Positions 10,091 to 18,664 of a DNA stretch of 64,000 bases are shown one piece after another. Below the pieces are notes generated by a model that saw only the letters and a program-made list of their open reading frames with translations, had not been told where the DNA came from and made no database searches. Source of the stretch: Amycolatopsis sp. CA-128772 (GTDB lineage: Bacteria > Actinomycetota > Actinomycetes > Mycobacteriales > Pseudonocardiaceae); assembly GCF_002904295.1 (NCBI RefSeq), contig NZ_PPHG01000075.1:124001-188000 (forward strand), read 5' to 3'. Position 1 is the stretch's first letter. Each line of letters begins with the position of its first letter. The position numbers and the translations under genes are program-made.

Positions 10091-10104
10091 TGTTATCGCT
10101 AACA
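10091..10104 (-). promoter_or_regulatory. LacI-family type operator in front of the GH62 gene
   Basis: TGTTATCGCTAACA is a perfect palindromic operator of the LacI-family type often seen in front of actinobacterial pentose and xylan utilisation genes. It lies 27-40 bases upstream of the GH62 start codon, where a bound repressor would block transcription. Arabinose or arabino-oligosaccharide induction is the likely logic (inference). No LacI regulator gene is in the window. Confidence 0.75.
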
Positions 10105-10148
10105 TTGAGTTGCGACAGCCTGGGCTCGGGCCGGAAGGATTGTCAATC

Positions 10149-10189
10149 CGCGTGGCCGGCCGTCCGGGCCCCGGACGGCCGGCCACGCG
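10149..10189. terminator. Long perfect hairpin in the gap between the GH62 and hydrolase genes
   Basis: A near-uninterrupted palindrome. The arms start CGTGGCCGGCCGTCCGGG (10151-10168) and are mirrored at 10170-10187, and 2 more base pairs extend it outward to 10149 and 10189. It sits between two same-strand minus genes: about 155 bases after the stop of the hydrolase gene and 85 bases before the GH62 start. It probably insulates the GH62 promoter from read-through. Confidence 0.55.
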
Positions 10190-10294
10190 ACTTGCCACCT
10201 CACGGGCGTGTTTCCGGTCCACAGTGGACCACCGGGGGATGAAAGTTACACGCTCGGACGGTGGTGTGCAGCCGCGCGACGGCGGCGAAGACGT

Positions 10295-10319
10295 CCTACC
10301 GGCCGTAGCGGCCGGTAGG
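10295..10319 (-). terminator. Terminator hairpin after the alpha/beta hydrolase gene
   Basis: CCTACCGGCC (10295-10304) and GGCCGGTAGG (10310-10319) form a perfect 10-bp stem with a 5-base loop. It starts 25 bases beyond the TGA of the minus-strand hydrolase gene. Confidence 0.65.
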
Positions 10320-10343
10320 GCCGTCCCCGCGAAAGGGTGCACC

Positions 10344-11240
10344 TCACCGGCCGAGGTGGGCGGCGTAGAACCCGGCCAGCTCGTCGAGAGCCGGCCCGAC
10401 GTACTGCTCGCGGTCGTAGAGGTCGACGTGGGTCGCCCCCTCGATCCACCGCAGCTGTTCCGGCCCACCGGCGACCTCGGTCGACATGCGTGCGGTGACC
10501 GCTTCGGTGCCGACCACCATCAGCAGCGGCCGGGGCGCGATCAGCCCGGCGAAGCGGCCCGCGTCGAAGGCGACGATCCGGTCGAGGCTGTCCCAGGTGA
10601 ACCCGGTGGCCGAGCGGGGGTGGAACCCCCGGCCGGTCCGGTAGTAGTCGAACCCCTCGAAGCCGTGCTGGCCGCCGGCGGCGCGGGCGTCCTCGGCGGT
10701 CGGCGGGAAGATCGGGAACGACGTCATCTTCTCGCCGCGCGCTTCGGCGGTGCGGGCCGCGGCCGCGGCGTCGAGCATGCCCTGGACGACGGCGGGGTCC
10801 TGGGTGCCGTCGGCACCCTCGCGGAACATCCGGCCGATGTCGGCGGCGCTGACCGTGGCGACGGCCTTGATCCGGTGGTCGGTGGCCGCGGCGGGGAGCA
10901 CGTACCCGCCGGAGGCGCAGATGCCGAGCGCGCCGATGCGCTCGGCATCCACCTCGGACCGCGTCGTCAGGAAGGACACGGCGGCCTTGAGGTCTTCGAC
11001 GCGCTGGCCCGGGTCTTCCAGGCCGCGCGGCAGGCCGCCGCTCTCGCCCTGGTAGGCGGCGTCGAAGGCGAGGGCGACGAACCCGCGCTCGGCGAGGCGG
11101 CGGGCGTAGCGCCCGGCAGTTTGTTCTTTGACACCGCCGGCGGGGTGCCCGACGACGACGGCGGGGTGCGGGCCGTCGTGGCGGGGCAGGTACAGGTGCC
11201 CGGCGATGTCGACGCCGGCGCTGGTGAAGGTCACGTTCAT
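10344..11240 (-). CDS. Alpha/beta hydrolase, dienelactone hydrolase-like
   Basis: A 298-residue protein starting MNVTFTSAG; earlier in-frame starts would add non-conserved sequence over the divergent promoter. It has an alpha/beta hydrolase core: strand-loop VVVGHPAGG near residue 30, then GICASGG with the predicted nucleophile Ser110, and a late ATHVDLYD segment that supplies the catalytic His. The family is often annotated as dienelactone hydrolase-like or YcjY-like with unknown small ester substrates. It is divergently transcribed from an XRE regulator 120 bases away. That pairing is common in actinobacteria and suggests the regulator controls this gene. There is no evident link to the biosynthetic genes. 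Confidence 0.85.
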   Translation of the reverse strand: MNVTFTSAGVDIAGHLYLPRHDGPHPAVVVGHPAGGVKEQTAGRYARRLAERGFVALAFDAAYQGESGGLPRGLEDPGQRVEDLKAAVSFLTTRSEVDAERIGALGICASGGYVLPAAATDHRIKAVATVSAADIGRMFREGADGTQDPAVVQGMLDAAAAARTAEARGEKMTSFPIFPPTAEDARAAGGQHGFEGFDYYRTGRGFHPRSATGFTWDSLDRIVAFDAGRFAGLIAPRPLLMVVGTEAVTARMSTEVAGGPEQLRWIEGATHVDLYDREQYVGPALDELAGFYAAHLGR

Positions 11241-11360
11241 GCCTTCCAGGTTCGGCCTGGCCCGCCGTGGGCGTAAGAGCCGGGTTTCTGCCCCGGCAGC
11301 CGCGTTCGGGGGAAGGATCCTGCCTACCCACGTTCTCCGTCCACGGGGGACAATCGGCAG

Positions 11361-12266
11361 ATGGAACCCACCGGCCGGCCGAAGGAACTCGGCGACTTCC
11401 TCAAGGCGCGCCGCGCCCAGCTGAGCCCGTCCGACGTCGGGCTGCCGGACACCCGGCGGCGCGTCGCCGGGCTGCGCCGGGAGGAGGTCGCCCAGCTCGC
11501 GGCGATCAGCGTCGACTACCTGACCCGCCTCGAGCAGGGCCGGGTGCAGGCGTCGGCGTCGGTGCTGGCCACGCTCACCCGGGCGCTCCGGCTGAGCGAG
11601 GACGAGCAGTCGTACGTGCACGAGCTGGCGGCCAAGCCGTACCGCCGCCCGCGGCGCCGGCCCGGCGAGAAGCTGCGCCCGGCGATGAAGCGGCTGCTCG
11701 ACCAGCTGGCCGAGACACCCGCAATGGTCCTGGGACGGCGGTTGGACATCGTGGCGTGGAACGCCTCGGCGGCGGCGTTGTTCACGGATTTCGCCCGGTA
11801 TCCGGCCAACCGGCGGAACTACGTCTACCTGCTTTTCGCGGATGCCGCGGTGCGTGGGTTGCACGTTTCGTGGGAAGAGGCGGCTCGGACGGCAGTGGCG
11901 GCGTTGCACCTGGAGGCCGCGCAGGATCCGGATGCGCCGGAACTGGCGGACCTCGTCGGGGAGCTGGCGGTGCGTTACCCGGAGTTCCGCACGTGGTGGG
12001 CGGCTCATCACGTGACCAGCGCCGGCTACGGGGTCAAGCGGTACCGGCATGCGGTGGTCGGGGAGCTGGCGCTGGACTGTGACATGTGGGAAAGCCCCGA
12101 CGGCAGCGGGCAGCGGTTGATGGTGCTGACGGCGGAGCCGGGGTCGGCTTCGCACGAGCGGTTGCGGATCCTGGCGTCGTGGACGGCCGAGTCACCTCGG
12201 CACCCGGGCGAGCGCTCTGCGGAGCGTGCGCCCGAGGTCGGGGACCTGGATGCCCAGCTCCCGTAG
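11361..12266 (+). CDS. XRE-family transcriptional regulator with MmyB-like ligand-binding domain
   Basis: A 301-residue protein. The N-terminal Xre-type helix-turn-helix spans residues ~30-85 (DTRRRVAGLRREEVAQLAAISVDY then LTRLEQGR), with the GLRREEVA and YLTRLEQGR signatures of the MmyB group. Residues ~110-270 form the MmyB-like PAS-related ligand-binding domain (VAWNASAAALF; YVYLLFADAAVR; HHVTSAGYGVKRYRHAVVGELAL). Family members are usually divergent from the oxidoreductase or hydrolase they control, as here. The 3' end overlaps the remnant of a minus-strand gene at 12192-12266. Confidence 0.9.
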   Translation: MEPTGRPKELGDFLKARRAQLSPSDVGLPDTRRRVAGLRREEVAQLAAISVDYLTRLEQGRVQASASVLATLTRALRLSEDEQSYVHELAAKPYRRPRRRPGEKLRPAMKRLLDQLAETPAMVLGRRLDIVAWNASAAALFTDFARYPANRRNYVYLLFADAAVRGLHVSWEEAARTAVAALHLEAAQDPDAPELADLVGELAVRYPEFRTWWAAHHVTSAGYGVKRYRHAVVGELALDCDMWESPDGSGQRLMVLTAEPGSASHERLRILASWTAESPRHPGERSAERAPEVGDLDAQLP

Positions 12267-13951
12267 CCAGTGGACGACCTGCGCTGTCGAACGTCAGCCC
12301 CGGCGGCAACCCGGGACACGACATTCCCAATCCGTGCGAACGGACAAGCGCGACCACCTCGGAAAGCGGCGCGTGCAGCCGGACGGCCGCCACGAGGAGG
12401 TACGCGAACGGCATGGCCTGGTCCGAGTCGAAGTACCCCGTCGACCAGCCACACCCGGTCGGCGTCGGCGATATCGTAGAGCGACAAGGAATGAGCCCAT
12501 TCGTGCAGGTCAGGGGGAGACACTGGTCTCGCCCGGAACTCGGCCATCCGCTCCGATGTCGATCGGCCGGCCGGCGAACATCAGGGTCCGGCCGGCCGCG
12601 ATGCAGGCCCGGTGAGAATGTCGGCGACGACCGGACTCCGGTCCGCGGCCCCGCAGAGCCACGCGTAACTCGGCGGAACTGGAGCCGGCCGGGGAGCCAG
12701 GTGACCGTCTCGACGCCACGTTGAGCCGTCGTCTCGAACTCCGCGACCGCCAGCAGCCTCCGCAGCACGTGCACGCACGACCACCGCCCGCCGTCCAGCC
12801 CCATCCGGCACGTCGTCACCCGGATTTCGTCGGCCAGCATGAAGTAGCTGAAAACCGCGGTGCCGAACCGGCTGTTCGGGTGGAACGGGATCGGGGGATC
12901 CAGCTCCTCCCACGCCGCCCGCTCGTGCCGGAACTCGGCCTGGCCGGGTGCAGGAGCTCGTCCGCGTTCGCCGTGTGCTCGCGCAGGCCTTCGACCACCG
13001 CCTCGTGGGACACCGCGCGCGCAGCACCGGGAGGTCGTGCGGGCCGCCCCACACCGCCTCGTCGAGGCACGACCGGACCGTGGCCGGGTCCACCGGGACC
13101 GGGATGCCCAGGTGCTCGCCCACCACGTCCGGCAGGGCCGTCGCCTCGATCGCCAGGGTGGCGGCCAACGCGCTGATGAGCGCCAGCCGCTGGTCGCGGA
13201 TGCACTGCCGGCCCGGGGCGCGGACGTGGTCCTCCGCGGGCACCGCGCCCAGGAACTCCGGGTGGCAGACGTCCGGGCCGAGCCGCAGGCCCTCCAGCAG
13301 CGCGCACACCCGCCCGGCCGCGAACGTCTCCCCCAGCTCCGCCAGCGGCGTCCCGGCGTCCTGGAGCAAAGGGCCGGCGTCCGCGAACGACTCGTGGCGC
13401 GCCAGCCGGCGGTGGAACAGCCACCAGCCGATCGGCGGCGCCGAGTCCGGCCGCCGGCCCGCCCGGTGGACCAGGACCTCGTGCCCGTCGAGGAACGCCT
13501 CGAACGAGCGGGCCGCCGCCGTGCCGGAGGTGCCGCGGCCCAGCTGCGCCGGGTTCACCCCCGCGTGCTCGACGGCCAGCCGGACCAGGTTCGCCTGCCG
13601 GTGGAACGGGAGCAGGGCCAGCAACGCCGCCTCGGCCGCGTCCAGCGACGGCGGCTTCTCGCTCCACAGCCACACGATGCGCTCGAGGAACCGCGTCGCG
13701 AACCCGTCCGCCAGCCGCGGAAGCAGCGCCGTGACCACGGTCTCCAGGTGGGCCGCCGCCGCGGAGACGCGGGCGCGGTAGAAGTCCGCTCCCCGGCCGA
13801 CGTGGTCCCACAGGCTCGAGGTGGCGACGCGGCCGGCCCGGCCCTGCGGCGTCACCGACGCGCCGGCGACGTCCCGGGCCTGCACCACCGAGCCGTACAC
13901 GACCGAGTTCCGGATGACGTTGTGCGTCTCGCCGCCTCGACCGGGCTGCAT
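12192..13951 (-). pseudogene. Multiply frameshifted actinobacterial conflict-type gene (~585 codons when intact)
   Basis: The first ~310 codons from 13951 read cleanly and start with a THNVIRNSVVYGSVVQARDV peptide. This glycine/valine VVQA signature occurs near the N-terminus of many actinobacterial nSTAND and effector-associated proteins. After about 13015 the coding signal hops frames: VSHEAVVEGLREHTANADEL, then FGTAVFSYFMLADEIRV, then SYAWLCGAADRSPVVADIL, then GRTLMFAGRPIDIGADG, then SLSLYDIADADRVWLVDG, then AMPFAYLLVAAVRLH, then VVHWLRELGIQVPDLGRTL and a stop at 12192-12194. At least six indels are needed. The last segments resemble the wHTH-like tails of actinobacterial Hsp90/effector-associated proteins (weak recognition). 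Neighbouring genes are intact, so decay is more likely than poor sequence, but local indel errors cannot be excluded. Confidence 0.7.
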
Positions 13952-14103
13952 CCACCCTCCCAGTGTTCCCGCGTCCAGGCCGGGAAGTGCAGTCCGGCCT
14001 CCCGTGCGGTGCGGACAATCGTCGCGATCGGAAGGTGCCGCAGTTCATTTCGGAGGGTCGGCAACCGGTGATCAATTGCCGTGCCGGTGGGACGAAAGTA
14101 GCC

Positions 14104-14132
14104 TTGCGGCCCAGTCGCACGCGGTCTACCCT
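14104..14132 (+). promoter_or_regulatory. Candidate sigma70-type promoter of the hydrazine operon
   Basis: TTGCGG (14104-14109) and TACCCT (14127-14132) are separated by 17 bases, a plausible -35/-10 pair. They end 44 bases upstream of the leader ORF start, in the ~225-base gap between the divergent pseudogene and the operon. Nothing else in this gap looks like a promoter. Confidence 0.4.
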
Positions 14133-14176
14133 CGGGCTCGGAGGGTTCTGAACTGCACAGGATTCGGGGGGACCAA

Positions 14177-14266
14177 ATGAGCGTTTTCAACGTGCCGCAA
14201 AGAGCGAAAGCCGATTATTCCGATTCGGCGCATCTCCCGGGCCCGTCGCCTTTTTCTGTCGCTTGA
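14177..14266 (+). CDS. 29-residue leader ORF coupled to the N-monooxygenase gene
   Basis: ATG at 14177 follows a strong ribosome binding site (CGGGGGGACC). It opens a 29-codon frame (MSVFNVPQRAKADYSDSA and a short tail) whose TGA at 14264-14266 overlaps the TTG start of the next gene. Base composition is more AT-rich than the neighbours. The monooxygenase TTG has no Shine-Dalgarno of its own, so its translation probably depends on ribosomes finishing this peptide. Peptide function is unknown. It may be only a coupling leader, or it may carry a regulatory role. Confidence 0.5.
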   Translation: MSVFNVPQRAKADYSDSAHLPGPSPFSVA

Positions 14267-15603
14267 TCGAGCATCCGTTGACTACTCACGAGCACACCGC
14301 GCGAGCGCACTACAATTGCCTCGGCGTCGGCGTGGGGCCGGCGAACCTGAGCCTCGCGGCGCTCCTCCACAGTCACCCGGACGTCACGAACCTGTTCCTG
14401 GAGCAGCGAAACTCCTTCGGCTGGCACGACGGCCAGCAGCTGCCCGGCACGACCCTGCAGGTCTCCGTCCTCAAGGACCTGGTCAGCCTGGCGGACCCGA
14501 CGAACAAGTTCTCCTTCTTCAACTACCTGCACGCCCAAGGGAAGATCTACCACTTCATCAACGCGCAGTTCGACGCCGTGCCCCGGCAGGAGTTCCGCAA
14601 CTACCTGAAGTGGGTCAGTGACCAGAACGAGCACATCACCTACGGGGAAAAGGTGCTTTCCGTCGATTTCGACGACGTCTTCGTGGTGCGGACCTCACGC
14701 CGCACGGTGACCGCGGACAACGTCTCGGTCGGCGTCGGCAGCGTGCCCTGGGTGCCGCCCGTTGCCGGGCGTTTCCAGGGCGGACGGCAGTTCCACGTCA
14801 GCGATTTCGTGGAACGGGCCGCGGACGTCGGCGGGAAGCGGGTCTGCGTCGTCGGCGGCGGCCAGTCCGGGGCGGAGGCGTTCCTCGACCTGATCTCCCG
14901 GCCGGCTCCGGAACGGCCCCGGCGGGTGTCCTGGGTGACGCGGCGGGCCAACTACTTCCCGATCGACGACTCGCCCTTCACCAACGACTTCTACACGCCG
15001 AGCCACTCGGACTACTTCGTCACCCTGGAACGGACCACGCGCGAGGAGTTCACCGCGCGGCACGTCCTGACCAGCGACGGCGTCTCGGAAGCCACCCTGC
15101 GCGAGATCTACCGGCGCGTGTACACCCTGCGGTTCATCGAAGGCGCCCGGGACGTGGTCGCCCTCTACCCCCACCGCGAGGTCGTCGGGGTGGCGCGGGC
15201 CGGGCACGACGACTGGGCTCTCCGGGTCACCAACGACAACCACCCGGGTGCCGTCGGGCAGCTCGAGGCCGACGTCGTCGTCTGGGCGACCGGGTTCCGG
15301 CCGGCCCCGGTGGACTTCCTCGCCCCGATCGCCCACCGCATCGAACGGGAGGGCGAGGAGTTCCGGATCGACGGCCAGTTCGCCGCCCGCTGGGACGGCC
15401 CGGCGGGGCACGACATCTTCCTGCACGGCGCCGCCCCGCAGCAGCGCGGCCTGCCGGACCGCAACCTGAGTCTCGTCGCGTGGCGCAGCCAGCGGGTCGT
15501 CGACCGGCTGCGCGGCGTCCGCAGCGACGAACAGCTCCCGTCCTTCATCGAGTGGTCGCCCAAGCTCGGCCCGACCGACGCGGCGAAGGTCGTGCTGGGA
15601 TGA
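14263..15603 (+). CDS. Flavin-dependent L-lysine/L-ornithine N-monooxygenase
   Basis: A 446-residue class B N-hydroxylating monooxygenase (SidA/IucD/KtzI type). The FAD site GVGVGPAN is at residues 21-28, the NADPH site GGGQSG is at 198-203 and the C-terminal WATGFRPA motif is near 340. TTG at 14263 is the start and overlaps the leader ORF stop. By family it hydroxylates the terminal amine of lysine or ornithine. The next two genes are those that, with a lysine N6-hydroxylase, build hydrazinoacetic acid in the s56-p1 and triacsin pathways, so lysine is the probable substrate and N6-hydroxylysine the product (inference from context). It overlaps the next gene by ATGA. Confidence 0.92.
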   Translation: MIEHPLTTHEHTARAHYNCLGVGVGPANLSLAALLHSHPDVTNLFLEQRNSFGWHDGQQLPGTTLQVSVLKDLVSLADPTNKFSFFNYLHAQGKIYHFINAQFDAVPRQEFRNYLKWVSDQNEHITYGEKVLSVDFDDVFVVRTSRRTVTADNVSVGVGSVPWVPPVAGRFQGGRQFHVSDFVERAADVGGKRVCVVGGGQSGAEAFLDLISRPAPERPRRVSWVTRRANYFPIDDSPFTNDFYTPSHSDYFVTLERTTREEFTARHVLTSDGVSEATLREIYRRVYTLRFIEGARDVVALYPHREVVGVARAGHDDWALRVTNDNHPGAVGQLEADVVVWATGFRPAPVDFLAPIAHRIEREGEEFRIDGQFAARWDGPAGHDIFLHGAAPQQRGLPDRNLSLVAWRSQRVVDRLRGVRSDEQLPSFIEWSPKLGPTDAAKVVLG

Positions 15604-16655
15604 CCGACGTCGACGTGGCCGTCGTCGGCGGCGGCATCATCGGGTGCCTGGTCGCCCGCGAACTCACCGCCCGGGCGCCGGGCCGGACCGTCACGGTGCT
15701 CGACCGGGGCCTCGTCGGCTCGGGAGCCAGCCGGTGGTCCGCCGGGCTGCACTTCCCGCGCGGCGCGACCCGGCGGGTCCGGGCGATGGCCGCGGCCGGC
15801 CAAGACGCCTACGAACGGCTGAAGGCCGAGGACCCCGCGCTGCCGATCCACCCACTCGGCCTGTGCGTGCTGTCCTCGGACGCGGCCGGGGTCGCCCGCG
15901 CCTACCTCGAGCGGGCCCACCTGACCCCGGCCCGGGAGGTGCCGGGCACGCTGCCCGTGCCGGCCGGGACCGGGATCTGGACCGGCGAGGGGTGTCACCA
16001 CGCCGACGTCGGCGCGCTCGCGGCCGCGCTGGCCCGCCGGTTGCGGCCCCGTGTCCGGTTCCGCGAAGGCGTCGCGGTCGCCGGGATCGAGCGCGGCGAC
16101 CGCGAAGTCACGCTGCGGCTGGGCACCGGCGAGCCGCTCACCGCGGCCGCCGTGGTGCTGGCGCCGGGGCCGTGGGTGCACGCCCCCGCGTGGCGGTCCC
16201 TGACCCGGCCGCTGGAGCTGCGGGTGAAGCTGGTGGCGGCGCTGCACGTCGACCGGGTGCCCGGCGAGGGCGATCCGGTGGTCGTGTTCCACGACCCGGA
16301 CGCGTTCCTGCTGCCGCTGGCGCACCGGGGCCACTGGATGTTCAGCTTCACCAGCCGGCAGTGGGACGTCCGGCCGGACGCCCTGACCGACGGCCTGACC
16401 GGCGCGACCCTCGCCGAAGGGCGCGAAGCCCTCGCCGCGTGCGCGCCGGAACTGGCCGGCGCGGTCACCGCCGGCCGGGTGTTCTGCGACGCCTACAGCC
16501 CCCGCCGGGAACCGGTGGTGCGGACGCTCGACGACGACGGCCGGATCGTGTTCGCCGGCGCCGCGAACGGCTCCGGCTACCGGCTCGCCCCCGCCATCGC
16601 CGCCGAGGCGGCCGACCTGATCTTCAGCGGACCAGCGCAAAGGATCTCCGCGTGA
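15600..16655 (+). CDS. FAD-dependent D-amino-acid-oxidase-like enzyme releasing hydrazinoacetate
   Basis: A 351-residue DAO/glycine-oxidase-fold protein. The N-terminal dinucleotide motif VVGGGIIG (residues 8-15) is followed by a VLDRGLVGSGASRWSAG segment, and the C-terminal FAD contact is NGSGYRLAPAIAAEAA. ATG at 15600 overlaps the upstream stop (ATGA), and its own TGA overlaps the GTG of the cupin-MetRS gene. In s56-p1 and triacsin biosynthesis a homologous flavoenzyme oxidises N6-(carboxymethylamino)lysine, freeing the hydrazinoacetate unit and 2-aminoadipate semialdehyde. I infer the same role here. Other secondary-amine oxidations are possible, since the DAO family is broad. Confidence 0.85.
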   Translation: MTDVDVAVVGGGIIGCLVARELTARAPGRTVTVLDRGLVGSGASRWSAGLHFPRGATRRVRAMAAAGQDAYERLKAEDPALPIHPLGLCVLSSDAAGVARAYLERAHLTPAREVPGTLPVPAGTGIWTGEGCHHADVGALAAALARRLRPRVRFREGVAVAGIERGDREVTLRLGTGEPLTAAAVVLAPGPWVHAPAWRSLTRPLELRVKLVAALHVDRVPGEGDPVVVFHDPDAFLLPLAHRGHWMFSFTSRQWDVRPDALTDGLTGATLAEGREALAACAPELAGAVTAGRVFCDAYSPRREPVVRTLDDDGRIVFAGAANGSGYRLAPAIAAEAADLIFSGPAQRISA

Positions 16656-18664
16656 TCATCACCCGCTACCGTCCCGCCGAACTGTCCGCCGCGTTCGGCA
16701 TCGCCATGAACTCCGTGGCCGGGTTCGGCCCCGGCGCCGGCTGGGGCCGGGTCGTGCCCGGCGGCCGCAGCGACCCGCACCAGCACGACGAGACCGAGGT
16801 CTTCGTCATCGTCAGCGGCACCGGGGACGTCGTCGCCGACGGCAAGCGGACCCCGGTGGGGCCCGGTGCGGTGGTCCGGTTCACGCCGTTCGAGACGCAC
16901 GTCATCGAGAACACCGGCGACGTCGACCTGGTCTTCTTCGACCTCTACTGGCGGGATCCCGCCGAGGCCCTCGCGGCCGCCGGCGTGGCTCAGCGCCGCC
17001 GGTTCGGCGAGCGCCCGGTCTTCGTCTTCTCGACGCCGCCGACCCCGAACGGCGACCTGCACCTGGGTCACCTGTCCGGGCCGTACCTCGGCGCGGACGT
17101 GTTCGTCCGGTTCCAGCGGCTGAACGGGGTCGAGGCCTGGCACCTGACCGGCAGCGACGACTACCAGAGCTACGTCGTCGACCGGGCCGCCCGTGACGGG
17201 CGGGAGCCGGCGGAGACCGCGGCGCACTTCTCCGCCGAGATCGCCGCGACGCTCGCGCTCATGGACGTCGAGCCCGACCAGTACACCGCCACCGGCGACG
17301 ACCCCGGCTACCGGGCCGGGCTGCGGGCTTTCTTCTCGCGGCTGGTGGCCTCCGGCTCGGTGCGGCTCGAGGACGTCCCGGCGCTGGTCGACGCGGAGAC
17401 CGGCGAGTACCTGTACGAGGTCGGCGTGTCCGGCGGCTGCCCCGGCTGCGGGCAGGGCACCAACGGCAACATCTGCGAGGAGTGCGGCGAGCCCAACACC
17501 TGCGCCGACCTCGCCGATCCCCGCGCGCGCCGGACCGGCGACCCGGCCGGCCGGGCCACGATCGCCCGCTACTGCCTGCCGCTGCACGAGTTCCGCAAGG
17601 AGGTCCTCGCCCACCACAACCTCGGCCGGGTGCCGGCCCGGCTGCGGGAGCTCGCGCACCGGGTGTTCGCCCGCGAGCGGCTCGACCTGCCGGTCACCCA
17701 CCCGTCGCCGTGGGGCGTGCCGCCCGCCGAACCGGGCGCGGACGGTCAGGTCGTCTGGGTCTGGCCGGAGATGGCCTACGGCTTCCTGCACGACATCGAG
17801 GCGCTGGGCCGCCGGCTCGGCCGGCCGTGGCGGGCGGACGCGCCGGAGCAGGACTGGAAGATCGTCCACTTCTTCGGCTACGACAACAGCTTCTACCACT
17901 CGCTGCTGTACCCGGTGCTGTACCAGCTGGCCTTCCCCGGCTGGCACCCGGACATCGACTACCACGTCAACGAATTCTCTTTGCTGGGCAACGAAAAATT
18001 CTCCACCAGCCGCAGGCACGCGATCTGGGGCAAGGACGTCCTGACCCCGACGACCGTCGACGGGCTGCGGTTCCACCTGTCCCGCACCCGGCCGGAGGGC
18101 CGGCGGACCAGCTTCGAGCCGGCCGGCTACGACGCCGTGCTGCGTGACACGCTCATCGGGTCCTGGCAGCGCTGGCTGCACGAACTGGGCGACCGGGTGC
18201 GGCAGCGGCACGGCGGCACCGCCCCGGACGCCGGGGTGTGGACGCCGGAGCACACCGCGTTCCTCGACCGGCTCGGCACCCGGCTGTCGGCGATCACCGC
18301 CGCCCTGGGCCAGGACGGGTTCTCCCTCACCACCGCGAGCGCGGAGCTGGCCGGCATCGTCGAGGACGTCAGGCGGTTCGCCGCCCGGGAGCACGCGGTC
18401 GCGGAAATCGATGCATGGCGGGCCGAGACGCGGACCACGATCGCCCTGGAGCTGGCCGCCGCCCAGCTGCTCGCCCGCTGCGCCGCGCCGGTCATGCCGC
18501 GGTTCGCGGCCCGGCTGGCGGCCGCGCTCGGTTCGGCACCGGTCACGCACTGGCCGCGCACGGTCGAACTGGTCGCGCCGGGCCGCCCGATCGACCTCGC
18601 CGCCGAGTTCTTCCCGCCGGCGTTCCTGTCCACCCGTGGCGCCGCGGAGGCCGCCGATGCCTGA
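16652..18664 (+). CDS. Cupin-methionyl-tRNA-synthetase-like fusion, hydrazine (N-N bond) synthetase
   Basis: A 670-residue two-domain protein. Residues ~1-110 are a metal-binding cupin (His43, His45, Glu49, His83 within PHQHDETEVFVIVSG and FETHVIE). Residues ~125-660 are a class I MetRS-like domain with HLGH (137-140), a zinc knuckle (Cys263, Cys266, Cys275, Cys278) and a KFSTS signature loop (449-453). It lacks an anticodon-recognition or tRNA-binding extension. This unusual fusion is the hallmark of hydrazine synthetases (Spb40 type) that activate glycine and join it to N6-hydroxylysine, with the cupin domain rearranging the ester to an N-N bond. Position between the flavoenzyme and the adenylating enzyme, with 4- and 8-base overlaps, fits a single pathway. 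Confidence 0.92.
   Translation: MIITRYRPAELSAAFGIAMNSVAGFGPGAGWGRVVPGGRSDPHQHDETEVFVIVSGTGDVVADGKRTPVGPGAVVRFTPFETHVIENTGDVDLVFFDLYWRDPAEALAAAGVAQRRRFGERPVFVFSTPPTPNGDLHLGHLSGPYLGADVFVRFQRLNGVEAWHLTGSDDYQSYVVDRAARDGREPAETAAHFSAEIAATLALMDVEPDQYTATGDDPGYRAGLRAFFSRLVASGSVRLEDVPALVDAETGEYLYEVGVSGGCPGCGQGTNGNICEECGEPNTCADLADPRARRTGDPAGRATIARYCLPLHEFRKEVLAHHNLGRVPARLRELAHRVFARERLDLPVTHPSPWGVPPAEPGADGQVVWVWPEMAYGFLHDIEALGRRLGRPWRADAPEQDWKIVHFFGYDNSFYHSLLYPVLYQLAFPGWHPDIDYHVNEFSLLGNEKFSTSRRHAIWGKDVLTPTTVDGLRFHLSRTRPEGRRTSFEPAGYDAVLRDTLIGSWQRWLHELGDRVRQRHGGTAPDAGVWTPEHTAFLDRLGTRLSAITAALGQDGFSLTTASAELAGIVEDVRRFAAREHAVAEIDAWRAETRTTIALELAAAQLLARCAAPVMPRFAARLAAALGSAPVTHWPRTVELVAPGRPIDLAAEFFPPAFLSTRGAAEAADA

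Noticed and set aside
10149..10189. Operator-like palindrome near the GH62 gene
   Set aside because: Its length, perfect GC-rich stem and near-absent loop fit a transcript hairpin better than a protein-binding site. The operator is the separate TGTTATCGCTAACA.
8553..11276. Plus-strand 907-codon frame across the GH62 and hydrolase genes
   Set aside because: Antisense shadow; the minus-strand genes show signal peptide, lectin, GH62 and hydrolase motifs.
16652..18664. Housekeeping methionyl-tRNA synthetase
   Set aside because: HLGH and KFSTS match MetRS, but the N-terminal cupin, absence of a tRNA-binding extension and position among N-oxygenase and DAO genes fit a hydrazine synthetase.
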